From an uncultured Bacillaceae bacterium (GTDB lineage Bacteria; Bacillota; Bacilli; Bacillales; Cytobacillaceae), in contig CALKIU010000064.1 of NCBI GenBank assembly GCA_937995745.1, positions 1 to 41,298 of the forward strand: DNA of 41,298 nt, given 5' to 3'. Numbering within the stretch: position 1 is the first letter of the stretch; each line of letters begins with the position of its first letter. Both the position numbers and the translations under genes were made by a program. The notes beneath the pieces are model-generated. The model was not told the origin of the DNA, did no database searches, and worked only from the letters and a program-made list of their open reading frames with translations. Of this stretch, positions 17,722-26,399 are shown in pieces.

Positions 17722-17822
17722 TTTTTACGCTTCACTTCGGTGTATCGTCAAGCGTATCGTCAGAACATTACATTTTATGGAATTTTTTCATCAAAAACCT
17801 TCCTGCCTGTACTTGCCTTTGT

Positions 17823-18058
17823 TATAATAGAAAAGCTTGCTTTTGCAAAAACGGAAAGTTTATTACATTTTTCCAACGTTTTAAAAAAGAAAACGGCGCG
17901 TATCCTGTAAATAAAAAATCGGGAACCGTGCGAAAAGCGGAAACGATGCATCTACATAACCGGCAGATCGCACAGTCAGGGGACAAAATTTAAGCGGAGG
18001 AAACTGGCGCGTTTTTGAACCGCCTCCCCGCGAAAACGGGTTAAGGAGAGATCAAACA
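17823..18058 (+). promoter_or_regulatory. Long structured leader of the QueT-like gene
   Basis: A TATAAT (17823-17828) would start a leader of about 220 bases. It contains a possible stem GTGCGA ... TCGCAC spanning about 17928-17972, a GGAGG/CCTCC pair at about 17996-18027, and a small hairpin CCCG-CGAAAA-CGGG directly before the AAGGAG ribosome site at 18043. Queuosine transporter genes are often under preQ1 riboswitches, but I could not fit the class I consensus. Leader role is inferred. Confidence 0.4.
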
Positions 18059-18544
18059 GTGAAGTTGAAAACACTTGTCGGAAACGGTATTCTCGCAGCA
18101 TTGTATATCGCTGTAACCATGCTCGTTCAACCGTTCGGATTCTCGCAAATTCAATTCCGGCTGTCGGAAATTTTCAATCATCTCGTCGTATTCAATAAAA
18201 AATACATTTTTGGCATGATCATCGCCGTTTTTTTGTCCAACCTTCTTTTTTCGCCGATCCCCGCTTTTGACATTGTCTTTGGGGTCGGCCATACAACGAT
18301 TGCGTTGTTAATTACGATAGGAAGCGCACGCTTTATTAAAAGCATTTGGGGCCGGATGATGGTGAACACGCTTGTCTTTACGTTCACAATGTTCATTATC
18401 GCCTTGGAGCTGAAACTGGCTCTCGGCTTTCCGTTTTGGATCACTTGGGCAACCACCGCTGTCGGCGAATTTGTCGTCATGGCCGCAGGAATGCCGATTA
18501 TTTGGGCACTGAACAAACGCCTTAACTTTGCCAAATATGTGTAA
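18059..18544 (+). CDS. queT: QueT-family transporter (queuosine precursor ECF S component)
   Basis: DUF988/QueT membrane protein of 161 residues with about five or six helices, thought to be the substrate-binding (S) unit of an energy-coupling-factor importer for a queuosine precursor such as preQ1. Family marks: GILAALYIAVTMLVQPFGFSQIQFRLSE at the start, and FDIVFGVGHTTIAL in the middle. The start is GTG with AAGGAG ten bases upstream. No queuosine synthesis genes lie beside it; the ECF ATPases would be encoded elsewhere. Confidence 0.85.
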   Translation: MKLKTLVGNGILAALYIAVTMLVQPFGFSQIQFRLSEIFNHLVVFNKKYIFGMIIAVFLSNLLFSPIPAFDIVFGVGHTTIALLITIGSARFIKSIWGRMMVNTLVFTFTMFIIALELKLALGFPFWITWATTAVGEFVVMAAGMPIIWALNKRLNFAKYV

Positions 18545-18710
18545 AATATATCGGGAAGATGCCTGAAATTTATTGTCAAGCAAAAGAAGAGGAACGCATA
18601 CTTTTTGCTTTGATGGCTTCTGATCCGGAGGTTGTTTTCGGAAAGCGGCGGGCGGTTGCCCGTTGCTTTTTGTTTTAGAAACATTGTTATATTGTTAAAA
18701 GAAAACTTGG
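18545..18710. other. Spacer after queT
   Basis: No gene. I see no clear T-tailed hairpin directly behind queT, so read-through into the repeat block that follows is possible. Confidence 0.3.
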
Positions 18711-18960
18711 CCTCGGTAACGACATAACGGTTCCCATGTGGACAAAACGGCGGGAAAAAAGATCCGTTGTCTGTATGGCCGGTTCATGGACACAAAGCGG
18801 GAGAGAAAAAAACGGGTTCCGCGTCCCCATGAACGCTTCATAAAGACAAAGAAAGGGGAAAAATGGCTCGTTGCCCTCATAACCCGCCCCCTATGAAAAC
18901 AAAGACGAAAAACCACCAACCGTTGCCCTTCTTCCCAAACCGATTTATAAAGTTGAAGCG
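18711..18960. repeat. Degenerate tandem repeat of about 50 bases, made of alternating inverted motifs
   Basis: Five units can be aligned. Each holds one copy of a motif near CGTTGTCCCCATGA (around 18715, 18767, 18821, 18870, 18922) and, 20-30 bases on, a motif near CATGGGGACAAACGG (around 18736, 18785, 18839, 18891, 18943). The second motif is the reverse complement of the first, so neighbouring motifs can pair. Units end in a run of A. Related motifs occur at 36946, 37041 and 37072. Confidence 0.55.
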
Positions 18961-19033
18961 AACCCGCGCCCTTTCCGAAGCGCCCGGTTCACAGAAAACA
19001 ATTTCAACACAACCGCCATCCACCGCCCGCAAC

Positions 19034-19066
19034 AAAAAAGAGGCAATCCGCAAATTGGACTGCCTC
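19034..19066 (-). terminator. Terminator after uppP
   Basis: On the minus strand GAGGCAGTCC, loop of seven, GGATTGCCTC with one G-U pair, then TTTTTTG. It begins 21 bases past the uppP stop. Confidence 0.8.
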
Positions 19067-19086
19067 CTGTCATTTGCTTTTAAATA

Positions 19087-19914
19087 TTACAGGAAAATGA
19101 AAAGAATAACCGCCGCCAACACGATCCGGTACACGGCAAAGGGCGTAAGCTTGATCTTGTTAATCAGCTTCAAGAAAAAGCGGATGGCCAACAAAGCGAA
19201 GACAAACGCGCTAATAAAACCGGCAACAAAAAACGGCATCGCATCCCATGTAAAATACTCGAGATTTTTGATAAACGACAAGAAGCTCGCCCCGGCCATG
19301 ATCGGAACAGCCATGATAAACGTAAAATCGGCTGCCGCGCGGTGGCTCAAACCGGTCAGAACCCCGCCGGAGATCGTCGCCCCGGAACGGGAAAATCCCG
19401 GCCATAAAGACAAGCATTGTATCATCCCGATCGTCAGCGCCTGCTTGTAAGTAATCTCATCCACCGTGGGAATGAGCTTGTCCCCTTTCTTTTTGCTGAC
19501 CCGGTCGGCAAAAATCATGAACAATGCCCCCAAAACCAAACCGATTAACACGGTCTCCGTGGTAAACAAATACTCGTCGATCACATCTTCAAAAAGCAGG
19601 CCGAAAACAGCAGCGGGAGTCAACCCGACGATCACATGCGTCAATTTCAAGCGGGTTTTCGGCTTATCCCCTCTGTCAATTCTCAGCATATCCACAATCC
19701 GCTGCCAAAAAACGACGACAACCGCTAAAATGGAACCGAGCTGGATGACCACTTTAAACGTATTGGCGACATATTTGGAACCGAGGAATTCTGACGATTT
19801 CAACCACAGATCATCCACAATGATCATATGACCTGTCGATGACACAGGGGCAAATTCCGTCAGCCCTTCCACCATCCCAAGGATGATCGCCTTTAAAATT
19901 TCTAGTAAACCCAT
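19087..19914 (-). CDS. uppP: Undecaprenyl-diphosphate phosphatase (bacitracin resistance)
   Basis: Integral membrane enzyme that removes one phosphate from undecaprenyl diphosphate to recycle the lipid carrier of cell-wall synthesis; overproduction gives bacitracin resistance. The BacA family motifs are present: (L)TEFAPVSSTGHM at 19-30 and PGFSRSGAT at 172-180. The Ala in EFAPVSS replaces the Leu usual in this motif. I start at the ATG at 19914 (275 residues, close to B. subtilis UppP) because AAAGGAG stands just before it. An in-frame extension of 36 residues to 20022 lacks family similarity. Confidence 0.95.
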   Translation of the reverse strand: MGLLEILKAIILGMVEGLTEFAPVSSTGHMIIVDDLWLKSSEFLGSKYVANTFKVVIQLGSILAVVVVFWQRIVDMLRIDRGDKPKTRLKLTHVIVGLTPAAVFGLLFEDVIDEYLFTTETVLIGLVLGALFMIFADRVSKKKGDKLIPTVDEITYKQALTIGMIQCLSLWPGFSRSGATISGGVLTGLSHRAAADFTFIMAVPIMAGASFLSFIKNLEYFTWDAMPFFVAGFISAFVFALLAIRFFLKLINKIKLTPFAVYRIVLAAVILFIFL

Positions 19915-20022
19915 AACCGAACTCCTTTCAATCCAAAAGCCCCTTGTCCAAACCGCGCCCACCCGCTCCGGGCAAACAAGAAAACAGCCAGCCGCGGTCT
20001 GAACGGCTTGTATCTCCCACAC

Positions 20023-20321
20023 AAAAAATTACAACCAAGTCTTAATTATAGCAGTTCTCACCCGTTTCGAACATAGAATTTTTTCATCTGTCTTATGACG
20101 GATGGCTCCAGGCCGCTCCGGCCCAAAGCCATTTTGTTTTTGGAAAAAACCGGCCAAACAGCCCTGTTTGGCAAACCCGCAACCTCTGTTTTGCGAATAT
20201 GCCCGAGTTCCCCACTTCCGCAAAACAAAGCCGCTCTTTTCAGTATGTATCGTTCCGCGCAAAAATTTGCATCACCGTGAATCGTTTCATATTCCTTGGT
20301 GTTCCCGCCACTTTTCGCCGC
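20023..20321. other. Intergenic region with a perfect 20-base hairpin
   Basis: No gene supported. At 20153-20172 the sequence GCCAAACAG-CC-CTGTTTGGC is a nine-base-pair perfect hairpin. On the minus strand it is followed by CGGTTTTTTCC, so it could end transcripts that pass the hairpin at 20322. Weak frames on both strands look like chance. Confidence 0.45.
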
Positions 20322-20356
20322 AAAAAACCCCGTCTTCCGGAAAAAGACGGGGTTTT
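20322..20356 (-). terminator. Terminator after the giant activase gene
   Basis: Stem AAAACCCCGTCTT / AAAGACGGGGTTTT around CCGGAA; symmetrical, so it works on either strand. It starts five bases past the stop codon of the 1429-residue gene. Confidence 0.85.
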
Positions 20357-20360
20357 CTCG

Positions 20361-23300
20361 TTATTTTTCGCTGCCTGCCTGCTGCAGTTCTTCAGATATC
20401 GAAGCAAAAGCCGCCGCATTTTTGCTTTCTATTTTGTTTTTGGCGACGTTGATCATCAACTTGATGCGGTTCACCTGGTTCACTTTGCTGATATTCGAGT
20501 CATAATCGATGGAAATCAAGTTTGCGCCGGGATACTCTCTCTTAATGGCATTGAACATCCCTCTGCCGATGACGTGGTTGGGCAGACAGCCGAACGGCTG
20601 AACGCACACGACATTTTCGACGCCGGACTCAATCAATTCAGCCATTTCACCGGTCAAGAGCCATCCTTCACCCATTTGGTTGCCGAGACTGAGGAACTTT
20701 GACGCCAGTTCGGCAATTTGGTGGATTTCCAACGGAGCGGCAAAACGCCCGCTTTCCTTCAACGCGACACGGACCGGATTGCGGTAATGCTCAATCAAAT
20801 TGATGGCGATTTTGCCCGCGGCGGCAAACCATTTGCTGAAGCCCAGTTGCTCCGCTTTAAAGAACCGGTTGTACAATCCGTACATGAAGAAATCGACAAA
20901 ATCGGGAACGACTGCTTCTCCGCCTTCTTGTTCGATAATTTCAATCAACTGATTGTTCGCATACGGATGGAACTTGACGAGGATTTCCCCGACAATTCCG
21001 ACCCGCGGCTTTTCCACTTGATGCACTTCAATATTTTTAAAGTCTTCTATAATCGCAGAGATCGTATTTTTATATTTTTTCATGGAGAAGTCTTCGATAA
21101 CTTCTTTGCAGCGCTCCACCCACTTATCGAACAGAATCTGCGTGCTGCCTTTGATACGCTCATACGGACGCACCGCCAACAGAAGCCGCATTAACAAGTC
21201 CCCGAGACAGCCGGCAACGACAAGCTTCTTCACGAGCGGCAAGGTAAGCTTGAATCCGGGATGTTTCACGCCGTCCACATTTCCTGCATTCAGCGACAAC
21301 ACCGGCACTTGCGGCATGCCCGCGTTTCTCAGGGCCTTTTTCAACAAAGCCAAATAGTTGGTCGCGCGGCATCCCCCGCCGGTTTGCGACATGATGACAG
21401 CCGTGCGGTCCAAATCATAGCCGCCATTCTGCAATTCGGCAACAAGCTGGCCGATCGTGATAATGGCAGGGTAGCAGGCATCATTGTTTACATACTTCAA
21501 ACCCACATCAATGTCTTCGTCGCGGACTTCTTTGATGACTTTCACTTTGTAGCCGTGCAATTTGAAGGCATGTTCAAACAATTCAAAGTGGGTCGGCAGC
21601 ATTTGCGGCGCCAGAATAGTCCGGATTTCTTTATCCTTTTTGTCAAAGACCACTTCCGGCTCTTTCAAACGTTTGTTGAATTGACGGGCATCAAAGCCTT
21701 CCCTGCTTCTTTCCTCCATGGCCGCTTTCAAAGAACGGAGCCGGATTCTGGCCGCACCGAGGTTGCTGATTTCATCCATCTTAATCCATGTGTACAGTTG
21801 ATTGGCCTCTTCCAAAATTTCTTCCACAGCATCGGTGGTAATGGCATCGAGTCCGCAGCCGAACGACGTGACTTGCAGCAGCTCCAAGTGCTTATATTTT
21901 TTCACGACATCGGCCGCCCGGTATAAACGGGAGTGGAACGTCCACTGATTCACCACGCCCACGTGCTGCTCATCGACCAAATGGGCCACGGAGTCTTCCG
22001 TCAGGACGCCCATGCCGAGACGGTTGATCTCTTCCGAAATGCCGTGGTTGATGGCAGGGTCGATATGATACGGGTGTCCGGCAAATATAATGCCTTTTAT
22101 CCCTTCCTTTTCAAGCTGACGAATAACTTCTTCCCCGCGCCGGGCAAGCCATTCTTTAAACGCTTTCTCTTCTTCCTTGGCTTTTTGCAGCGCCTCCTCA
22201 ATTTCCCGTTTCGGGATGTCCGGGAAGCTTTCGCACAAACCTTTCAGCAGAGACTTTTCGCTGTCTAAATTCAAGAACGGGGAGATATATTCGATTCCGT
22301 TCTCCTCCAAGACAGGCCGCATATTGACGCGGATGACCTCCGGATAAGAGGCGACGACCGGACAGTTATAATGGTTGTTCTGGGCAATCGTTTCTTCTTT
22401 CTCATAGACGACGGCCGGGTAGAATACTTTTTTAACACCTTTTTCCACCAAATTGATCAAATGCCCGTGCGCCAGTTTGGCCGGATAACAAACAGATTCG
22501 GACGGAATGGTTTCGATTCCTTGTTCGAAAATCTTTTTGCTCGACGGATCGGACAGAACGACCTCAAAGCCGAGCTCCGTTAAGAACCGGTGCCAGAACG
22601 GATAGTTTTCATACATGTTCAAAACTCTTAAGATACCAATCTTGCCCCGGTGCGCTTCTTCTCCTTTCAAGCCTTCCCGCTTGAACAGTTTGTCGTATTT
22701 TTCCCGGACAAGGTTCGGCAAGTTGTTTTCCACCTTTTGCTTGCCCGCGCCCCTTTCGCAGCGGTTTCCGGTAATAAACACGCGCCTGTCGGCAAAACGG
22801 TTCACGGTGAGCGGACAGTTGTTTTCGCAGCGGCCGCAGCGCGTGTGAGTCGTTTTCACCGTAAAAGAATGCAGCTTGTCCGGTGTGAGCAAAGTGGTCA
22901 TGCTTTTTTTGTTCCAACGTTCTTTGGCGATCAAAGCACAACCGTAGGCGCCCATCAATCCCGCCAAATCCGGGCGGACCACTTCTTTGCCCGTCAGTTT
23001 TTCAAAAGCCCGCAAGACAGCGTCGTTCAAGAACGTTCCTCCTTGGACAACGATGCGCTCGCCCAATTCTTCGACCGATTTTAATTTTATTACTTTATAA
23101 AGAGCATTCATGATGACGGAATATGCCAGTCCCGCGGAAATATCGGCAATGCTGGCGCCTTCTTTCTGCACTTGCTTCACTTTCGAGTTCATGAAGACCG
23201 TGCAGCGGGAACCGAGTTCAACCGGGTGCTCCGCCGTGAGCGCCATGCGGGAAAACTCGCGGACGTTTTTGCCGAGCGTTTCTGCAAAACTCTCGAGGAA

Positions 23301-24650
23301 CGAACCGCATCCGGCCGAACAAGCTTCGTTTAAAATAATCCGGTCAATGACGCCGTTTTTAATCTTGATGCATTTCATGTCCTGTCCGCCGATATCAATG
23401 ATAAAATCCACATCCGGCTGGAACTTTTTCGCGGCCGTATAGTGGGCGACGGTCTCCACTTCTCCGTCGTCAATTTGGAAAGCGGCCTGAATCAGTTTTT
23501 CCCCGTAGCCGGTAACGGCGGAACGGGCAATCTTCACGTCGGGCGGAAGCATTTCATACAGACGCGTCAATCCTTCCCGGGCCGTTTCTATCGGATTTCC
23601 TTTGTTGCTGTCATAAAACTGGTACAGGACCTCGTCATCTTCACTGATTAACACCATTTTGGTCGTCGTCGACCCGGCGTCAATGCCCAAAAAGGCGTTG
23701 CCTTTGTAAGTCTCAAGAGGCCTCACAGCCACTTTTGCTTTGCTGTGGCGTTTCCGGAAGGCATCCAATTCCTCTTGATTCCGGAAAAGCGGATCGTTTC
23801 CGGATTCCGTATCCCGCACCGTTATCCTCTCCATCCCTGTCAACAGGCGGACGATGTTATTTATATTGACAGGAGAATTCTTTCTGCTTTCCAATGCGGC
23901 ACCGATGGCTACATAATAATGACCGTCCTCACTGTACAGCACTTCTTCTTCCGTCAGGTTCAGGGTGATCATAAAACGTTTTCTCAATTCAGGAAGGAAT
24001 GTTAATGGCCCGCCGAGAAAAGCAACATTTCCGCGAATCGGTCTGCCGGCAGCGAGTCCGCCGATGGTCTGGTTGACGACAGCCTGAAAGACGGAAGCGG
24101 CAATGTCTTCTTTTCTTGCCCCTTCATTCAATAACGGCTGGATGTCCGTTTTGGCAAAAACGCCGCATCTGGAGGCAATGGGATATATTTTTTCCGCCCC
24201 GGCTGCCAAGCGGTTTAGGCCTTCTGCATCCGTATTCAATAAAGCGGCAATCTGATCGATGAATGCTCCCGTTCCGCCGGCACATGCCGAGTTCATGCGC
24301 TGTTCAAGGCCGTTTGTCAAATAGATAAGCTTGGCGTCTTCCCCCCCGAGTTCGATAATGACATCAATATTGGACTGTGTTGATTTGACAGCTTCCGTAC
24401 AGGCAACCACCTCTTGAATAAACGGGATTCCCAGAGGCTCGCACAAACCCAGGCCGGAAGAACCGGAAGCGTTCATTTTAAGTTTTGCATGGGGAAATTT
24501 TGCCGCCAGTTCTTGCACCAGCTTTAATGTCGTGTTCTTAATATCGGAAAAATGACGCTTGTACGATTTAAAAATAATCTCTTTGTTGGCGTTCATCGCG
24601 ACCATTTTTGCGGTCGTCGAGCCGACATCAAGACCTACTTGAAGTTCCAT
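20361..24650 (-). CDS. Giant acyl-CoA dehydratase activase fused to dehydratase-like domains
   Basis: A 1429-residue cytoplasmic protein. Two ASKHA ATPase domains of the BadF/BadG/HgdC type lie in tandem: the first starts GLDVGSTTAKM (6-16) with Cys123 (SACAGGTG) and Cys162 (SRCGVF); the second starts GIDAGSTTTKM (322-332) with Cys444 and Cys448 (EACSAGCG) and Cys483 (SRCTVF). In known activators such paired cysteines hold one [4Fe-4S] cluster between two subunits. Next comes a cysteine-rich linker (605, 608, 612, 631) and a DUF2229 region (about 668-890). The C-terminal half has HgdB-like stretches (FGCGLDAITTDAV, QTGGGCRATNYLALL, VQPFGCLPNHVIGRG). Family members are annotated as activases. 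The tandem ATPase plus reductase-acceptor layout suggests an ATP-driven low-potential reductase, substrate unknown. ATG with AGGAAGGG upstream; follows its TetR gene by 54 bases. Confidence 0.85.
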   Translation of the reverse strand: MELQVGLDVGSTTAKMVAMNANKEIIFKSYKRHFSDIKNTTLKLVQELAAKFPHAKLKMNASGSSGLGLCEPLGIPFIQEVVACTEAVKSTQSNIDVIIELGGEDAKLIYLTNGLEQRMNSACAGGTGAFIDQIAALLNTDAEGLNRLAAGAEKIYPIASRCGVFAKTDIQPLLNEGARKEDIAASVFQAVVNQTIGGLAAGRPIRGNVAFLGGPLTFLPELRKRFMITLNLTEEEVLYSEDGHYYVAIGAALESRKNSPVNINNIVRLLTGMERITVRDTESGNDPLFRNQEELDAFRKRHSKAKVAVRPLETYKGNAFLGIDAGSTTTKMVLISEDDEVLYQFYDSNKGNPIETAREGLTRLYEMLPPDVKIARSAVTGYGEKLIQAAFQIDDGEVETVAHYTAAKKFQPDVDFIIDIGGQDMKCIKIKNGVIDRIILNEACSAGCGSFLESFAETLGKNVREFSRMALTAEHPVELGSRCTVFMNSKVKQVQKEGASIADISAGLAYSVIMNALYKVIKLKSVEELGERIVVQGGTFLNDAVLRAFEKLTGKEVVRPDLAGLMGAYGCALIAKERWNKKSMTTLLTPDKLHSFTVKTTHTRCGRCENNCPLTVNRFADRRVFITGNRCERGAGKQKVENNLPNLVREKYDKLFKREGLKGEEAHRGKIGILRVLNMYENYPFWHRFLTELGFEVVLSDPSSKKIFEQGIETIPSESVCYPAKLAHGHLINLVEKGVKKVFYPAVVYEKEETIAQNNHYNCPVVASYPEVIRVNMRPVLEENGIEYISPFLNLDSEKSLLKGLCESFPDIPKREIEEALQKAKEEEKAFKEWLARRGEEVIRQLEKEGIKGIIFAGHPYHIDPAINHGISEEINRLGMGVLTEDSVAHLVDEQHVGVVNQWTFHSRLYRAADVVKKYKHLELLQVTSFGCGLDAITTDAVEEILEEANQLYTWIKMDEISNLGAARIRLRSLKAAMEERSREGFDARQFNKRLKEPEVVFDKKDKEIRTILAPQMLPTHFELFEHAFKLHGYKVKVIKEVRDEDIDVGLKYVNNDACYPAIITIGQLVAELQNGGYDLDRTAVIMSQTGGGCRATNYLALLKKALRNAGMPQVPVLSLNAGNVDGVKHPGFKLTLPLVKKLVVAGCLGDLLMRLLLAVRPYERIKGSTQILFDKWVERCKEVIEDFSMKKYKNTISAIIEDFKNIEVHQVEKPRVGIVGEILVKFHPYANNQLIEIIEQEGGEAVVPDFVDFFMYGLYNRFFKAEQLGFSKWFAAAGKIAINLIEHYRNPVRVALKESGRFAAPLEIHQIAELASKFLSLGNQMGEGWLLTGEMAELIESGVENVVCVQPFGCLPNHVIGRGMFNAIKREYPGANLISIDYDSNISKVNQVNRIKLMINVAKNKIESKNAAAFASISEELQQAGSEK

Positions 24651-24704
24651 ACACTATCCCTTCCTTTTTTTCTCTATGTTGTTAGCCTGTTCTTGTAAGC
24701 CCTT

Positions 24705-25295
24705 TCATTCGAAGTACTGTTCAAGGAGAATGTCGATCCGGGTCTCCGCATCAGGAAACGGAAAACCGGTAATTTTCATATATAAAGGTTCCATCAGCAG
24801 AGGCAAGAATGAAGCCCCCAATATATGCGAAGTCATGATCGTAAGCTTTTCCTGATCCGTTTCCCCGGTTATTTCGCCGACGGTGCGCAATAGGCTTCTG
24901 AGTCCAATCGCTTTGATAAACTCCAAAAATTCTTTTTGGCTGTCAAAAAGAAACGGATCCTCGACCACCAGTCTTTTCACAATAAACGGATACTGTTTGC
25001 AAATCTCGATGTATCCGAGCAAAAATTTTTTTAATTTTTCTCTCGATTCTTTCTCGTTATCGTCCAGAATGGAAAATGTTTCTTTAAAGGAGCTGATTAA
25101 TTTTTGCACGGCAGAATTAAGAAGTTTGTCTTTCGTGCCAAAATAATAATTGATCAAAGCCACATTGACTCCGGCTTCTTTGGCAATTTTTCTGACGGTA
25201 ATCCCTTCAAATCCCTCCGTTTTGAGAAGATCCAGGGTAACATTGAGAATATGTTCTTTCTTATCCGGACATTCTTGGTCATCTTTGGAGGACAT
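24705..25295 (-). CDS. TetR/AcrR family regulator of the activase operon
   Basis: DNA-binding repressor: the N-terminal helix-turn-helix spans about residues 16-60 (LLKTEGFEGITVRKIAKEAGVNVALINYYFGTKDKLL); the rest is a ligand-binding helical domain of unknown specificity. The ATG at 25295 has GGAGGGG just before it and gives 196 residues; the extended frame to 25334 would run back through the palindrome at 25327-25341, which I take as its operator. It is the first gene of a two-gene unit with the giant activase, so it probably represses itself and the activase. Confidence 0.85.
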   Translation of the reverse strand: MSSKDDQECPDKKEHILNVTLDLLKTEGFEGITVRKIAKEAGVNVALINYYFGTKDKLLNSAVQKLISSFKETFSILDDNEKESREKLKKFLLGYIEICKQYPFIVKRLVVEDPFLFDSQKEFLEFIKAIGLRSLLRTVGEITGETDQEKLTIMTSHILGASFLPLLMEPLYMKITGFPFPDAETRIDILLEQYFE

Positions 25296-25326
25296 TTTAT
25301 CCCCTCCTTCCGCTTTAAACACCGTT

Positions 25327-25341
25327 TTAAACATTGTTTAA
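25327..25341 (-). promoter_or_regulatory. Palindromic operator before the TetR gene
   Basis: Perfect 7-1-7 palindrome TTAAACA-T-TGTTTAA, with a second TTTAAAC half-site 14 bases away (TTTAAACACCG, about 25314). Placed 30 bases before the TetR start, it is a good autoregulation site. The 290 bases up to the next gene (25342-25634) contain no gene I can support. Confidence 0.6.
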
Positions 25342-25634
25342 TACCACTATATCAAAAGGGTCAGGTTGTTTTTGTGAAAAAAGTTCGAACAAATATCGAA
25401 TTTTTGTGATATAGCTAACACATTAAGTTGAGGAATTTTTTGCGAAAAGGATAAAAAAAGGGAAAAACAGCAAATCGACGGACAAAACAAAAAACCGCAA
25501 ATCTGCTCTCCAATTCGCGAATCTGATTCTGATTGAGGGACAGCGGCGGATAATGAGAGCTGGGAAAAGGGGAGAAGATTGGGGTCTGCAACGGGCGGAT
25601 AGAAGAAAACTCCCCAAGGGGACGCCATTTGCGT

Positions 25635-25931
25635 TTATTCTTTTATGTACACATACTCCAGCTCATCTTTTTCCTGATCATAATGAACGTGCAAGTCATG
25701 GCCGTTAAAATACCACAAATCATCCCGCTCGATATAAAAAACAATCCCGTCTACTTCCTCTTGAACGGCTATATCGGCCGGTTCGCTGTCACGGGTGAAT
25801 CCGAGAGAATAACACTCCTGCACCGGGCTGCGGCCGTAAAATTTCGGATAAAATTTGACCATGTCTCCCGGCGAAAACTCCGCTTCTTCTTTAAACCAGC
25901 GGGCCGCGGCGTCGGTTATGTGCAATTTCAT
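25635..25931 (-). CDS. HesB/YneR-family small protein
   Basis: Single Fe-S_biosyn (HesB/IscA-like) fold of 98 residues, like B. subtilis YneR. The fold shows as LHITDAAARWFKEE at the start, then beta-rich sequence ending HDLHVHYDQEKDELEYVYI. The C-terminal CxC of true A-type iron-sulfur scaffold proteins is missing; the only cysteine is in VQECYSLGF. It is therefore unlikely to be a cluster scaffold, and its role is unknown. The start at 25931 follows GGAGG by eight bases; a GTG at 25940 overlaps that site. Confidence 0.8.
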   Translation of the reverse strand: MKLHITDAAARWFKEEAEFSPGDMVKFYPKFYGRSPVQECYSLGFTRDSEPADIAVQEEVDGIVFYIERDDLWYFNGHDLHVHYDQEKDELEYVYIKE

Positions 25932-25940
25932 CACTGCCAC

Positions 25941-26399
25941 CTCCTTTTTGTTGCCCGTCTTTTAGCAAACCTTGACAGACACAGGCCCGGGGAGTAACGG
26001 TTTTTCAAACCCCGGTACTGCTAAAGGCTTCGCTCATGGCGCAACGATCCGGAAAAATTTTAAACAACGGTGTCTTGATATTTATAGTTTCCCGCTATAC
26101 CATTGGAAATACTTTTCTATTTTTTCACAAACATTTCCTGATTAATTTCATCCGCCCGCTGCTTTTTTATTCTCGTCATGAACCTGACTGATCTGTACAT
26201 CGTTGCCGGGGTCGGCGAACCTTCGGGATGACTGGAGCTGATGGCCGGTCTTCTGTACCAAAATTTTTGTTTTTAAGGCAGGATTCTTGTCTTTCCGCCA
26301 ATCTCAAAATCCGGTGTTTTTCCGCAGTTCAGCCTTCTTGTGCCACACCGTATATGCTAAAATATGACTATGTAAAACCGAAAACAGGAGAGAGACTCT
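25941..26399. other. Intergenic region between hesB-like gene and recombinase
   Basis: No supported gene. It holds an imperfect stem CCGGGG (25987) / CCCCGG (26009) near the HesB-like leader, read as a hairpin on either strand, with no T-run. The plus-strand frame overlapping from 26228 looks like chance. Confidence 0.35.

Noticed and set aside
17835..18058. preQ1 class I riboswitch before queT
   Set aside because: The AGAGGTTC ... ACCCTC ... AAAAAACTAA pattern is not present, so I list only a structured leader.
18695..18919. 74-codon minus-strand frame over the tandem repeats
   Set aside because: Its residues are only the translation of the repeat units, there is no ribosome site, and no family is recognisable.
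19915..20022. 36-residue N-terminal extension of UppP
   Set aside because: Not hydrophobic in family style, and a strong AAAGGAG precedes the internal ATG at 19914.
20029..20452. Overlapping frames on both strands between uppP and the activase
   Set aside because: They translate hairpins and terminator sequence; no ribosome site.
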